Shown here in pieces: positions 11,050 to 22,687 of a DNA stretch of 64,000 nucleotides. The position numbers were made by a program, and so were the translations under genes. The DNA lies in assembly GCF_026914185.1 (NCBI RefSeq), contig NC_070572.1, positions 1,178,001 to 1,242,000 on the forward strand. The letters run 5' to 3'. The notes under the pieces are model-generated. The model worked only from the letters and a program-made list of their open reading frames with translations. It was not told the DNA's origin and did no database searches. The first letter of the stretch is position 1; the number at the start of each line of letters is the position of its first letter. Origin of the DNA: Puccinia triticina (lineage: Eukaryota > Basidiomycota > Pucciniomycetes > Pucciniales > Pucciniaceae).

Positions 11050-12320
11050 CAATCAGTCCAGGCTTCAACGGAGTAAAGGGCTTTCAACAAACTGGACAGG
11101 TAGATGCCCCGGTTTCTTCCCACCCTTCAAGATATGTTTTACAAAATATGTGATGGCAAGCTTCAAGTTCTTGTTTGTTAGTTGAACGTGTATGCAAGCA
11201 AACTGGACAATCTTCTCTCTTTTTAACATTTTTCTTAAGAGATCCCTCTGAATTTTTCAATCAGCTGGAATTGCAGTGTTAAGGGATCCAACACTGGTTC
11301 TTGGAATATTGGTGTGTTTGCAAATGGACATTTCCAGGATTTTGGGACAACTACACATTTTTTCTTGACTGATTGGAATGATTACCTCTGCCTGCTCATA
11401 AAGGAAAATTGCATATTTCAGGCCCTACAATGTTTGAAATTTTAAAGCTGATCTAGCTTATAGAAAGAAAATTTGTACTTACAGTGGGAGGTGGTCCATT
11501 GACCTGATTTGAGTGGTTTTGAAAGTCGGATTGATCAACGGGATGAACCTGTGCTGTGTCATGGATTGGAACTGAGCAGTGTTGATTACATGTTCCATTT
11601 GTAAGGTATTTCCAATGAACTGGAGATTGAATCATTAGTTGTGAGCCTTGTGGAAATTTTTGCAATCAGGAATCACAATGAGTTGAAAAATGATCAACTA
11701 TGAGAAATAATACACACAAATCCATTATGAAAGATGTGTAAAAATTCACTTGGAAAAAGATGATGGTTTGACTCTGAGTAAGGGATGAAAGCAGCACCTC
11801 TATACTTTGTCCTGCCTTTTGTAGCTGAACAAGATCTATTGGATTTTCCTTTGAATTTTATGTTTAATGGGTTAGAGATTAATTTTTTATGTTTAAGCTT
11901 TGGGATTTATGTAAGGATCACACAGATTTCAAATTTAATTGATCAGTTCATAAACACACAGAAAGGTGATGGTTTGACTGTGGTTGGAAGGAAAATCAAA
12001 TGAGAGAATTTCCAATCTTCTGATTTGGACTTGGAGGTGCTCAAGTTCAACCAAGGCAATTGGCTGTCCGCCTGGAGACAGATATTACTGGTAGATTCAG
12101 CAAGCTACTTTGGTAGGCTCTTTGAGAGTATCATCCAATCCAAAACTTCCCTCAAAATTTGTATTGATTTTTTCCATGTTTGAAAAATGCCAAGTGTAGA
12201 AGAAACTGGTAATGGTTATCACTCCCAGTGAAACTCCTACTGAAACTCAAAGAAGGCAGTGGCATATGTAAACTTGGTAAAAAAGCAGGGAGAAATAGCT
12301 ATCCCTACGGGGTCTTGCAC
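11050..12320 (-). pseudogene. RING-finger gene pseudogene
   Basis: On the minus strand 11225-11070 reads DCPVCLHTRSTNK, then ELEACHHIFCKTY, then CPVC followed at once by a TGA stop. This is the RING core of the intact gene at 49656, but one zinc ligand is lost (Tyr in place of Cys after FC) and the frame is closed. The exon at about 11600-11485 (start FIGNTLQ, end GPPPT before a GTAAGT donor) also aligns with the intact gene but needs a frameshift. Similarity continues to about 12320, matching the 5' region at 50967-51110. The C-terminal membrane segment was not found. Confidence 0.7.
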
Positions 12321-12724
12321 GCTGAAACAGCTCTCACGTGCATTTTCTGCATTAGAAAATAAAAAAAAAGCTTGGTTTTCTAGGTAGAAGGACAATTTAA
12401 AGTTGCCCTTTTGGGGCACTGAATTTCCCACTACTTCAAATTCAAAGATGTCATTTGGAAATCTTGAAAATCACACTTTCATGATTATCATATAAGATTT
12501 TATTGTTCCATTTTTGCCAATAGTTTTCTGCCAACTGAAAAAATAAACTCAAATTTTAATAAAAACTAGACTCTCAAGAAAATTCTATGCGGAATTTTAG
12601 TTGGCAGTGAAAACACTCAAACACTGTTTTTTTGTTACCTGCAGTTCACATTTACAATTTTTGATGTATTCCCACTGTCCTCAATTTACCTTGCCTTCCT
12701 TCTGATAAAAGTCCATGGCTCAGC

Positions 12725-13361
12725 TATAACAGAGTGAAAACTGAGCTGCACTAAAATGAAAAATGAGCTATCCTACAGTGAACACTGAGCTTTACCAGAT
12801 TGATTAATGAGCTTTAACAGCTTGAAAACTGAGCTATACTAGAGCAAAAAAATGAGCTGTCACCAGAGTGAAAACTGAGCCATGCCAGAGTGAAAACTGA
12901 GCCATGCCAGAGTGAAAACTGAGCTGTGCCAGAGTGAACATTAATTTTTTCCAGAGTGAAAACTCTGTTTTGCCAGATTGAGCACTGAACTGTGCCAGTG
13001 AGCACTGAGTCAAAGCGGAAAAGTAAACAGAACCGTTAAAAGTTGAGCAGAACAACTGAAAAAAGCAGAATCAGTGATAACTGAGCAGAATCAGTGATAA
13101 CTGAGCAGAATTAGTGAAAAATGAGAAGAATCAGTGATAACTGAGCAGAATTAGTGAAAAATGAGCAGAATCAGTAAGAAGTGAGCAGAACCAGTGAGAA
13201 CTGAGCAGAACTAGTGAGAACTGAGCAGAACCAGTGAGAACTGAGCAGAACCAGTGAGAACTGAGCAGAACCAGTGAGACCTGAGCAGAACCAGTGAGAA
13301 CTGAGCAGAACCAGTGAGAACTGAGCAGAATATGTGAAAACTGAGCGGAATTTTTGCAAAC
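12725..13361 (+). repeat. 20-22-bp minisatellite (GAGCAGAA type)
   Basis: From 13075 the unit is 20 bp (GAGCAGAACCAGTGAGAACT). From 12725 to 13000 a related 22-bp unit containing CCAGAGTGAAAACTGAGC is used. Units degrade toward the left. The array is interrupted by a solo LTR at 13362 and resumes at 14890. Reading frames across it are low-complexity artefacts. Confidence 0.85.
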
Positions 13362-14889
13362 TGTCAGCCTCCGTGATGCCAAGGACTATTCCTTCTAGCT
13401 ACATGTGGTGCAAAACTAGTATAAAAGAGTATAAAACTCTGGGACAAAAGTCCAAGGGATAATTCCAATGATATATTGGTAATTATGGCGTAAAATATAT
13501 GAAAAATGGCGTAATTATATTAACAAAATTAATATAATTAAATAAAGAGGGGCCTGATAAAATCAGGGGTGTTTAATCCCTCAAAAGCAAACACTGGGGC
13601 CTGTAAACAGGTGTGGTTTAAATCCCAGCAAGGAATGGCGAAGAATCTCAAGAGAAAGGGGTTTGAACTTACTAGTAAAAAGCCCTTAAAGTCTTGAGGT
13701 TCTTCAGGGTAGAAACTGGGCAGTTGAAAGCGCTTGAAGAGGTTGATTCTGAAGGCTTGGTGGACACTGGGCAGTTTCTGGCGACAAAATGAGGCTAAAA
13801 ACAACTACTAAGGGACTTACCAGGCTAGAAACAGGCTATTGAGCACGTGTTGAAGGCGGGTAAATTCAAGTAGGTATGTAAAAGCGTGAGGAAAGGCCTT
13901 TTGGGGCGGCCAGAGGGCCCTTTAAATACCCGTGGCAGCTCTCTGGGGCGCCTGGGGGAGCTACAGGGCCACTGGCCAACTTGTGGGCGCTTTTTGGCCA
14001 GGCTGCTGACGCTACAAGGGCTAATTCTTCTTTGGGAAGATGTACTAGCCTATTTGGGGCGCCTTCAGGCGGATTTCCAGCCTGGCTGATGGCGCCATAG
14101 AAGCTAGTCTTCTTTGGGAATATGTACTGGCCATTTGTGGGCGCCTACAGTTCAGGATTCCCTCATCCAGGCAGATAAGCTGTTACGTGTCTCACATTTA
14201 TTCAAATGGGCCACAGTGCTTCCCAATTGGTCTGTACTGTGTATGCATTAGGCATTGAATTGTTTTAATGCGTCAGGAATATTCTGTTTGCATCCATGTG
14301 ACATCATTACATATGTACAGCTTATGTAATGTGTGTAGTGTTTCACGTGGAGGGGCAGAATTGATGTCATTACTTCCCTGGTGGGCGTGCTGTAATGTAC
14401 AGGTAGCCCCTCTTAGGGTTTCATTCATTTTTAGGGCTCTGCGCCGTCTTTAGGCATAGCGCGCAGCCTGCGGGTTTAGAGTTAACTCAACCTGAGTTGG
14501 GCTATCTTCTAAACTAAACATTACACTTCAGTTTCGTGGCTATTGAAGTGTTATAAGCATATGTACATATGTATACAAGCATACAGGTTGCTCAACTTCG
14601 AGGGTACATTGTGAATTCTAATTGGGTGATTACACAATGAAGCAGTGAGAATTAAGGGTACCTGTAAGTGGGGTACCCTAGGTTAATTTGGGTGTAGATT
14701 AAGAATATAACATAATATTCAGATTTTTAGTTATGTAAGAGACAGTACTAATGTCTCTTTCATAGGTAATTATTTTTATATTTTATTTTATGGTATTACA
14801 TGTGTAAGAGTGTAATAATATCTCTTTCATATGTAATACTATTTTTTATTTTTATGTTACGGTGGCTCTGCTATAGTAGCCAGCTGACA
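13362..14889. mobile_element. Solo LTR inserted in a minisatellite
   Basis: The segment begins TGTCAGC and ends GCTGACA, the TG..CA termini of LTR retrotransposons (TGTCA..TGACA is common in Ty3/gypsy-type LTRs). It is bordered by a perfect 5-bp duplication, CAAAC (13357-13361 and 14890-14894), and splits one GAGCAGAA array. At 1528 bp with no gag-pol frames it fits a solo LTR left by recombination. Inside, at about 13980-14150, an imperfect unit with TCTTCTTTGGGAA and GGGCGCC is duplicated. A 61-codon frame at 14268 is not supported as a gene. Confidence 0.75.
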
Positions 14890-14990
14890 CAAACTGAGCA
14901 GAATATTTGCAACCTGAGCAGAACATATGAAAACTGAGCAGAATATTTGCAAACTGAGCAGGATATGTGAAACCTGAGCTGTGCCAGTGG
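14890..14990 (+). repeat. Right-hand remainder of the GAGCAGAA minisatellite
   Basis: About five units (ACTGAGCAGAATATTTGCAA and variants) continue the array from 13361 after the solo LTR. The CAAAC at its left edge is the LTR target duplication. Confidence 0.8.
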
Positions 14991-15748
14991 GAAATGCACT
15001 ATTTATTTAAACCACCAGTGAATATTATTAAATCTACAGGCAGAGAAGGAATTGAATAGCTTTGGAGCTGGAAGCAGAGTTGCAGAATGTCACTTGTCTT
15101 TAATTGACTATTGTTTTTTTCCTGGTGGGGTTTCTGAGAGAAGAACAAGCAATGATTTTGGGACTTGGGACTAAAGAACAACTGCAAACCCCCACAATTT
15201 TGTTGACACAGATGAGAACAATGAGAGATTTCAGTGAGCCCTGGTTGTATTTTGTCATGCACAGAGTCGCTTTGGTTGTATTGGACAGAAACTGGTCAAG
15301 GCAGCAATTCTGAAGCACAACAAAATTCCTGGCACAAGGAAGAATTTATATCAGGAAGACATTGATAATAGATAAAAGCTACCAAGAAACCTAAACAAGA
15401 TTTCTGGGATGAGTTAAGCAAAAGAAACTAGAGAGTTCAATGACTTTCTATCAGAGAACTTTGACAGGCAAGAGAACCAGAATTTATCAAACAGGTTGAG
15501 AGCTACTTCACACTATGACCTATATAAAGTGTGGGAGTCTAACAGAACTATATATGAGAATAGATGGATGAACTGAAACACAAGGCTGACAGTTCAATGT
15601 TGATCAAGATGGTGAGAAGGGAAAATGGACACTTCAGACATAAAACTTTATTTGTCTTCCATGGTTAAGGATAGACAATAAGTCAGCAGTTGCGAGATGA
15701 ATCCAAGTGAGACGTCAGGGATCCCATAAGATTAGAAGACCAGAACAC
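14991..15748. other. No gene recognised
   Basis: The stretch is AT-rich. Two overlapping short frames (15104-15313 plus, 14999-15262 minus) show no domain, no splice support and no convincing composition. I see nothing else here. Confidence 0.4.
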
Positions 15749-16290
15749 TCACTTCCTAGCCGCAAGCACTATAAACGCGATGCACATTGCCATCAACACC
15801 ACTGCAGAACCAAGCATACACCAAGCAGCTGGTTTGCTGATTGGATGGCCCCGGGTGGCGGGGGTGTTTGGAGTCTGCTGTTGAAGGGCCGTGGAGAGTC
15901 TTTCAGTCTGTCCATGATCCGCATCTGTGTTTGCTGGAGCAATGGCGATGGCAGTGTCGCCGGCCTCGCCGCCGGATCTGTCGCCACTGCCGGGCCCGTC
16001 ACCCGGCACTTGCGGGGCTTTCTCTCGAATGCACATCCCATCTTGGCAGTTGCCGATTGGAATGGCCAGCTCAAACTGCTCAAACAGGACGATTTTCGTA
16101 TTTTGTTATAAGCCCCTGGCCGGATCTCTGGATATTCCACGCTCGATAGTGTTGATTTCCACACAGTGCTGACCTGATTTTGGAGTGCTTTGGAGGGGCC
16201 ATGAATGGGCGCCTCTGCACCTTGCACTGCTGCGTCGTGGATCTGCCCCGGGCCAACCAGGTGTTCGCTTTGTAAGCTATGGCCAATCAG
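15749..16290 (-). CDS. RING-less paralog of the RING membrane protein
   Basis: Two exons on the minus strand, 16290-16174 (starts LIGHSLQSEH) and 16075-15749, join in phase 0 across a 98-bp intron (donor GTCAGC, acceptor GAGCAG). They align with exons of the RING gene at 49656: LIGNTLQ with LIGHSLQ, then a short segment ending REKAP or CEKAP, then the C-terminal membrane segment (KPAAWCMLGSAVVLMAMCIA here, KRKAWCLFGS in the RING gene). The whole RING core between these parts is missing, replaced by a short Ala/Thr/Gln-rich linker. The frame is open to TGA at 15749. No start codon was identified; upstream exons may lie in 16300-16700. It could be a RING-deleted protein acting as a decoy, or a decaying gene. 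Confidence 0.55.
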
Positions 16291-16784
16291 CTAGAGATCC
16301 ATTGGGTGTCAGGTTTGTGGGGTGCACCAGGGCATCGGAGAAGAGTGCTTAACTATGAGGAGATATAGGAGCCAGACAGCCATGATTGCCAGAATTTCCT
16401 CGAAACAGACGCTGGTTTGCGAAAGGGATGGAAGCAGCTAGTACCTCTTTCCTAGTGTGTGTTGTGTCTTGGCGCTGGCTGAATCCTATCAAGTTCCAAT
16501 TTGAAAGTCCAAGATCAATTCTCTTGACAGGAAGCTGTATATGAGGGTCTCACGCAGAGTTCTCCTCAATCAAAAGGGGTGTCAGTCAGGGATGGTCTGG
16601 CTGAGGGAGCACCAACAAGAAGGAGTTGTTGGTTTGGGGGCACACAGCTTCATGTGCTCCTCCGACTCTGGCAGCTAGCGAGATTGGTGCCGGTGGTTTC
16701 AACGAGCTAATTGGATTGTTAAAACTTGCCTGCAAATGGATATTCGAAGCTTACACTCCCTCGAGCCAAACCTGAGGGTGAGTC

Positions 16785-19437
16785 ATGAACAGTACAGCAT
16801 ACTTCTCGGCTGCAAAGTATAGTTTTGGGTGCATGGATCCGACCCGCAACAGCCGCGGGGTGCACTTCAAGCCATCCAGCGAGCAGCTCCACCCAAAAAC
16901 CCACCCCGCCCACGCCCACCCGCAGGCCGAGCACATCCAGCCATGGACCCAGCGCCACGGCCTGCTCACCCGGCTGCTCGCCGCCCTCCCGCCCAGCACG
17001 CACGCCCTCGCCGCCTACCAGCACCGCAAGCCGCCCGCCATCCACTCCGACGACGCCCTCGCCCTCAGCCCCCACCTCGGATATCTGCTCGAACGCGCAC
17101 AGAGAACTCACGCCCCCGCCGCCGCCGAGCAGCGGCTGCTCCAACGCACGCGGCAAGCCCAGATCGACCCCGCCAAGGACTTCGTCCTCCTCCGCAAGAT
17201 CTCCGACGGACAGTCGGGCGCCGTGAGCGACTCGCTGCTGCTCCTGCTGCTGCTCGATCCCCGCTGACTACTCCGATCCTTGCTCAGGTCCATCTCGTCA
17301 GGACTAGGCTGTCCAGCCTCGAGAGCCTCAACCAGACGAACCTCTACATCCTCAAGACCGTCTCCAAGCGCGTCTCCCGCAGGATCCAGCAGGTGAGCAT
17401 CCCGTCCCAACCGTCAGCGGAAGCGCACTGAAGAGCCGGCCGAAGCACAGTACAGCTCGATCGAAACCGAGCTCTCGATCCTCCTCCTCTCGCGCGCCTC
17501 GGGCGCCGCCGGGGCGATCAAGCGGCTGCCCGAGCTGCAGCTGTCGTTCCAAACAGAGACCGAGCTGCATCTGGTGCTGGAGTACAGTGCGAGCGGGTCG
17601 CTAGCGGACCATGTGGCGCGGCTGGCGGGGCGGCCGATCGGCGAGGGCCAGCTGCAGGCGTGGGCGATCGACGTGCTTGCGGCGCTCGACTGGCTCCACA
17701 CCGCCCACCGCTTCTGCCACCGGGACGTCAAGCCCAGCAACCTGCTCATCAACCACCCCGACGGCCACATCCTCCTCTCCGACTTCGCCACCGCCGCGCC
17801 CCTCGTCCGCAACCCCCTCTCCGCCCTCCTCCACGTCCCGCCCGCCTACCGCGTCGTCATCGTCGGCACCTGCGACTACATCGCCCGTCCGTCTTCACTC
17901 CTCCCCCCTACACACAAACACACACTCCGCACTGCTGATCTCTTCTTGCCCACACAGCCGAGGTCCTCCAGGCCCATCTCTCCCAGACCATCGCCACCCT
18001 GTCCCACTCCGCGGCCACCACCGCCCTCGGCCCGGCCCACCCGGACGGCCATCCTGACGCAGACGCCGGCGCGTCCTACGGCCCCGAAATCGACCTGTGG
18101 AGCTTCGGCGTCTCCCTCTTCGAAGTCCGTCCCCCCTCGCTCTCCCCCCTTCCTCTGGCTGACTCTTTTGGTGTGTGCGTGCGGAGCAGCTAGTGTACAG
18201 CCGGCTGCCGTTCTTCTGTCCGTCGATCAACGACACGTACGCCAAGATCGTCGCCCACCAAGTGTGCCGTCTTTCCCCACTCTCCTCTGCCCTTCGAAGC
18301 CTAATCGGCGGCTGTCTTTTAGTCGTATTTGCAGGTCCCGGCGGTCCGGGACGGGTGGAGCCCCGGCATGGGGCCGGGGCTGCCGGAGCTGGCCGCGGCC
18401 GACGACGGCCCAACGCCGGTGTCCCCCGGCCTCCAGAGCTTCCTGAAGGCGTATGTCGGCGCCCGCGCGCGTGTTTCAAGGGCGGTGCAGAGGCTGACGG
18501 TGTGTGTGGCTTTCAGGCTGCTTTGTCGGCGGGAAGAGCGGCTCGGATGCGGGCCTGATGGCCTGGCTGCGCTCCAGAGACACGCCTGGTTCGGAGGCGT
18601 GGAGTGGGCCGACGTCCAGCGCCGTCAGTCCGTCCCCGCCCCTCTCCCCGCGTCCAGACACTGACCAAGCGCGTGTGAATAGAACCGGTGCCGGGCCACG
18701 TCCGCGCGGCGACCGAGATCCATCGGGTGGGCGACAGCGTGTGTCTCGACGCCGACCCGGGCGCCGCAGACGAGCCGCGGTTCGACTTCTCGGCCTTCTT
18801 CGGCTCCTCGCCCGGCGCCTCCGTCGACCCCTCCGACTCCTCCTCGTCCGACGACGACGCCAGCAGCGACGAAGAGGCGGAGGAGGTCGCGGGGTTCACG
18901 TATCTGCCGCGGGACCCGGACGCGTTCAACCATGCACACGACGCCGGCGGGCCGTCGAGCCGGCAGAAGCTGAAGTCGAGCATCAAGCGCAGCGCCAGCG
19001 GGGCCCGGGACGACCGGTTCTCGACGCCCATCAAGCCGCCCTGGCCGCACAGCTCGACCCCCCTGGACCCCCCGCCGCCCGCCACCGCCGCCCGCTCCGT
19101 CAGACTGCTCACAAGGCCCGACGGCAGCGCCGTCCCGCTCAGCCACATCGACCAGCTCATCCTGCTCAACCGGCTCGTCCGCTCCACCGCCAAGAAGGCC
19201 GCCCCCATCCCGCCCCTCCGACGCCCCCACTCCCTCGCCCCCTTCCCCCCGTTCGCCCCCCCTCTTCGCTCATCCGACCCCCCTCCCCCGGCCCCGCTCG
19301 ACGCCAATCTCCGCGGCCTCCAGACCAGAATCGCCGCGCTCAGGGACTCTATCGACACCCTCGTTCGCCACGCTGATGCCCTCATCCTCCACGCGCTGCC
19401 GCCGCCCGGGGAGGAGGGCCGCCCGTCGTCCCCATAG
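16785..19437 (+). CDS. AGC-type (DMPK/citron-like) protein kinase
   Basis: Eight exons (16785-17222, 17288-17392, 17418-17886, 17958-18124, 18190-18261, 18323-18450, 18517-18623, 18683-19437) sum to 2241 nt, 746 residues. The kinase core reads in order: glycine loop KISDGQSGAVHLV, catalytic-lysine region YILKTV, helix-C Glu in IETELSIL, HRDVKPSN, DFATAAP, GTCDYIAPEV, DLWSFG and LLCRREERLG..HAWFGGV..W, the last typical of AGC kinases. The magnesium motif is DFA, not DFG. About 45 extra residues sit between APE and DLWSFG. The C-terminal tail is acidic (SSSSDDDASSDEE), then Pro-rich. Intron 2 would be only 25 bp, so that junction is uncertain. The gene is far more GC-rich than its flanks. Substrate unknown. 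Confidence 0.8.
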
Positions 19438-20499
19438 CTCTTTGTCCGGTCTTCTCAATCCACCACATGATCTTCTTAACGGTTAATTTATGTACTTGCT
19501 TTTTTTTATGGGGGGGGGGGGGGGGGTTGTTTGGTTGGACTTGCTCTTCCTCAGTTAGTGGCAGCAGAGACGGGGTCGGCGGGAATCACGCGCTCAGGGA
19601 CCGTTTCCAGATCCATGATGAATGCAGAGAGCCGCTTTCGGAGCACACGGCTGCCCTTTCTGGGCCTGCGTTGCACACAAACAGCCCCCTGGCCCTGTCC
19701 ACCTGGGCAGCAGGAACCGCACCCTTACTGCACGGGCCACACGAGCACCGCGTTTGGTGGCCGAACCACGCCACGGAGAGGCCTGGACAGCGGGGTGTTT
19801 CATCTGGCACTTCTCGCGCAGACATCGAGGGCAAACGCCCATAACCAGCCGTCCTCGCTTGTGGTGCGGAAGTGGGGGGTGGCGAAGCCTGTCACTCGGC
19901 ACGCTCGAGCCCGGCGGCGAGCCGCAAGTAGACTTCCTTGCCAGCGGATGATCAATTGGGGCTGGTCAAGGACCAACAAGGTTTTCGAAACGGTGCGTCT
20001 CTTCTGGGCACTAATTACGTAGTGGTCATGGATGTGGGCATACTTGGTAGGCCTTATTTCTCCGGGACATGCACGTGGGAAGCGGCCTGCGTGGTGGACG
20101 GGTTGGCTGGGAGGACGGGGGCGAACTTAACTAAGTCCCGCCTGAGGCTTCGCCGGAGGGACTTATGCCCTATCAGGAATTCTCGCGTGAGACTTTCGGA
20201 TATTTGATCCGTGAAAACGTTATATTCCTCGCCACTCCTGCAGATCTCATCCTCCGTTCTTCCAACCCATTTTTCCTGATGCGCCTCCTCATCCCCTTAT
20301 TTGTTATATTTTTACCATTCTTTGTATCTTTGTTCAATTTTTTTTATAATTTTTTTTGTAAAATCTTGAATAAAAGCAAAATAACTATCATATCCCAGCA
20401 TACCACCGGGATTTATGAGCACAGACCAACTTTTTACTTAGCGCCGAAAACACAACCGTTTCGAGGATTGATCAAGGCTAGCAAGCCTGATCGAGACTA
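19438..20499. other. Intergenic region with poly-G and dispersed repeat
   Basis: A 17-bp G run lies at 19510-19526. On the minus strand, 19900-19560 contains a short cysteine motif (CPRCLREKC) and basic stretches that may be degraded exons; I cannot name them. At 20015-20195 there is a dispersed repeat (TGTGGGCATACTTGGTA, CTCCGGGACATGCAC, then AGTCCCGCCTGAGGCTTCGC) also found at 48880-49140 and 51245-51545. AT-rich sequence without a gene follows to 20499. Confidence 0.5.
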
Positions 20500-20940
20500 G
20501 TCCTTGCACTCCGTGCAAGGTCATTGAAGCATGACAAAAAAAAAGGCCAACTGATCGCCATCGCGAACATCCGCACAGAATCACAAGTTACAACAAGCAG
20601 AGAACAACGGATGTAGGCGCTCCATCGAGCCTTTCCTTCAGTTGTCTTGTGTACAAGCTCCTTGATGGTGTTGATAAGCAGCATCGTCGACGGCCATCGG
20701 GTGCCCCCCAAATTCGACGATTTGATTTGATTTTCGGACATTGGTTTTGGAGGTAGGCCTGGATGAAGTGCTTTGCGTCTAGATTGTACGCATGTAAGAC
20801 TTGATCGATGAATAACAACTTTTCGGCCTGGTCCGACAGTGCTGGTAGGTTTTGTAGGCACATCGTCGTCTTGTCAGCTCTTGCCGGTAGCTGACTCGGT
20901 TGAACTTTTTGCGTGGGGTGGTTGGGTTTCAGGAGAATGA
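20500..20940 (-). pseudogene. DUF6589-like fragment with homopolymer frameshift
   Basis: Minus-strand frames read QAEKLLFIDQVLHAYNLDAK, HFIQAYLQNQ and SNRRIWG, then, in a second frame, GTRWPSTMLLINTIKELVHK and KARWSAYI. The switch falls at a run of six C on the plus strand near 20705-20710, where one base would restore a continuous product. The pattern (helical start, RRRIWG..T..TM.LI..I, W..YI) resembles the N-terminal part of DUF6589-type proteins that are abundant in basidiomycete repeats; this is recognition by eye. The fragment is cut off near the GTCCGAC repeat at 20975. Confidence 0.45.
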
Positions 20941-20974
20941 TTGGTGGCGAGAGCGAATGATCGGATCTAATCAC

Positions 20975-21495
20975 TGCATGGATTATCCCCTCGGACATGC
21001 CTGTCCGACAAGAGCGCGGACGGGCATGTCCGACCAGATGTCGGACATATGTGTCCGACGGGTGCGTTCGACCACCCGTCGGATCCCCCTGTTCGAGCAG
21101 AACTCGGACACTTCTGTCCGAGGGGTTCTCGAGCAGCGGGCCCGACCACTGGTCGGACTTGCAAGACCGCGCTGCAGTCGGGCAGTGTGGCTCGAGCAGT
21201 CCTCGGACCAGCTGGTCGGACAGCCTTGCCCGAGTAGACGTCGGACAAGGCTGCCCGACCAGTTCCCACTCGTCGGATTGTGGCGTTCGACAGGTCAGCT
21301 AGTCGGACAGAGCTGTCCGACAAGTGAGCTTCTCGGACAAGTTAGTCCGACGCCCCCAGGTCCGACGAGTCTGACTCGTCGGACATGTAGGTCCGACAAG
21401 TCTGACTGGTCGGACATTGCAGGTTCGACAAGTCATTGATTTCCTGCAGTTCAAGCTCCACACAACCAGGGGAGTCGCCCTGAGTACTGAGAGAA
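20975..21495 (+). repeat. GTCCGAC inverted-heptamer repeat, left copy
   Basis: About 450 bp are packed with GTCCGAC and its complement GTCGGAC at short, irregular spacing, forming dozens of small potential hairpins (for example TCGGACATGCCTGTCCGA). The unit begins near ACTGCATGGATTATCCCC and ends after GGGCGACTCCCC-type sequence (read inverted) near 21495. A nearly identical inverted copy occupies 48045-48567. Long open frames on both strands here are by-products of the repeat. Confidence 0.85.
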
Positions 21496-21552
21496 CTTGT
21501 TGCCGGGTTGGTCATGGCTATTAGTGCTTTGTCCCAGGAGAAAAAAATAAGA

Positions 21553-21640
21553 AGGATTTGGACTGACCATCTTGATTTTTTTCATGCAAACCAATTAATT
21601 CAACCCACTAGCGTGTGATGCGTAGTTTTTTTCAGATAGA
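21553..21640 (+). repeat. Short dispersed repeat shared with 47728-47971
   Basis: GGATTTGGACTGACCATC is followed by GATTTTTTTCATGCAAACC and CACTAGCGTGTGATGCG. The same pieces occur in the same (direct) orientation at 47728-47745 and 47909-47971, where about 160 bp separate the first piece from the rest. The GTCCGAC repeats next to both copies are inverted, so this segment breaks the mirror symmetry. Confidence 0.7.
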
Positions 21641-22687
21641 ACATTGATCACGCGAAGAAACACCTCTTTTGGCAGAAGAAATGGATAAGTCTTACTCAAA
21701 GTTTTTATTTAAAAATTTAAATGCAATGGAGAATGAGAAAGAAATTCTGTGACCCGATGCTTAAAACAAAAACACAGCGCAGAGGCCTAACTGTAAGGCA
21801 ATCCAGCAGGAATCTTCGGGTGCCAACACTCGAAATAAATCCATCAGGTAGGTGCGGTATTTCAAACACGCAAGCTGATAGACAGGGTTGCCCGGGGTTG
21901 TGAAAAGCGGGCTTTGCGACCAGATTCCGACTAAGAGGCCATACGCGATTGCCCTAATCCCAATTCGAGTTCCCAGCAGTATCCCTGTTCAGTCGGGTTT
22001 CCAAGTTTAACATCAGCAAGGTGTCCAACATAAGCACTCGAATGGATGACTAACATGATTTTTCAGTCGTTTCCAATGACAAGCAGCCTGGGGTCTCCGG
22101 AGACCTTTCGCGTATTGCAGGTTGGTGGGAACTGTGTTTGAAAAGTTGAAAAGGAAATATTTCAACTGAGCCGGCTAAGAGGAAAAATGATCTACATATT
22201 ATCAGCTCAATCATTGTAGTTTGAACTTTGAATTAGCCCTCACCATTGAGTTTGTATGCAGGACATTTGGGCCCACAGTTTCCATGGATTTTTCTATTCA
22301 ACGTATGTCTTTTTACAGCAGTCCCGCTGAGCCGAGAATGACTGTTGCACGCCTTCTTGTTGTATTTGAGATCGCCGCACGTAGCGAGGTGAGGACAGGC
22401 ATACATTGGCATCTTGAAGTTCGATGTTGGCAGGGTTTGCAAAGCTGCGACATGAGGCGGACGCGACCAGGCTAGGAAGCGTGCGCGGGGCCCCGCCCCC
22501 CCCCGCCAATATACCCGGAGAGGCCAGGAACGGGCCACCATATACTCCATAGCAGAGAAGATCCTCTCCACTTCATACTTCGCCGTACCCGAAGCCTGTT
22601 GACGTCTCGCACATTGTTTTGTAAGTGATTTCGCGTGCCATCCCGGACTTTTCGGCATCCCGTGTCTGAATTTTGCTCTATTGATAG

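Noticed and set aside
12814..13382. Minus-strand frames rich in Ser, Leu, Phe and His in the GAGCAGAA array
   Set aside because: Low-complexity translation of a tandem repeat with no start context or homology clue.
17100..19400. Many long open frames on the minus strand and in other plus frames across the kinase gene
   Set aside because: High GC content suppresses stop codons; only the spliced plus-strand frame carries ordered kinase motifs.
19586..19902. A cysteine-containing minus-strand protein (CPRCLREKC) near 19.6-19.9 kb
   Set aside because: Possible degraded exons, but no consistent splicing or recognisable domain could be assembled, so it was kept only as a note.
20900..21440. Open frames of up to 179 codons on both strands through the GTCCGAC repeat
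   Set aside because: Repeat-driven frames of biased composition present on both strands; the mirrored copy at 48100-48590 behaves the same.
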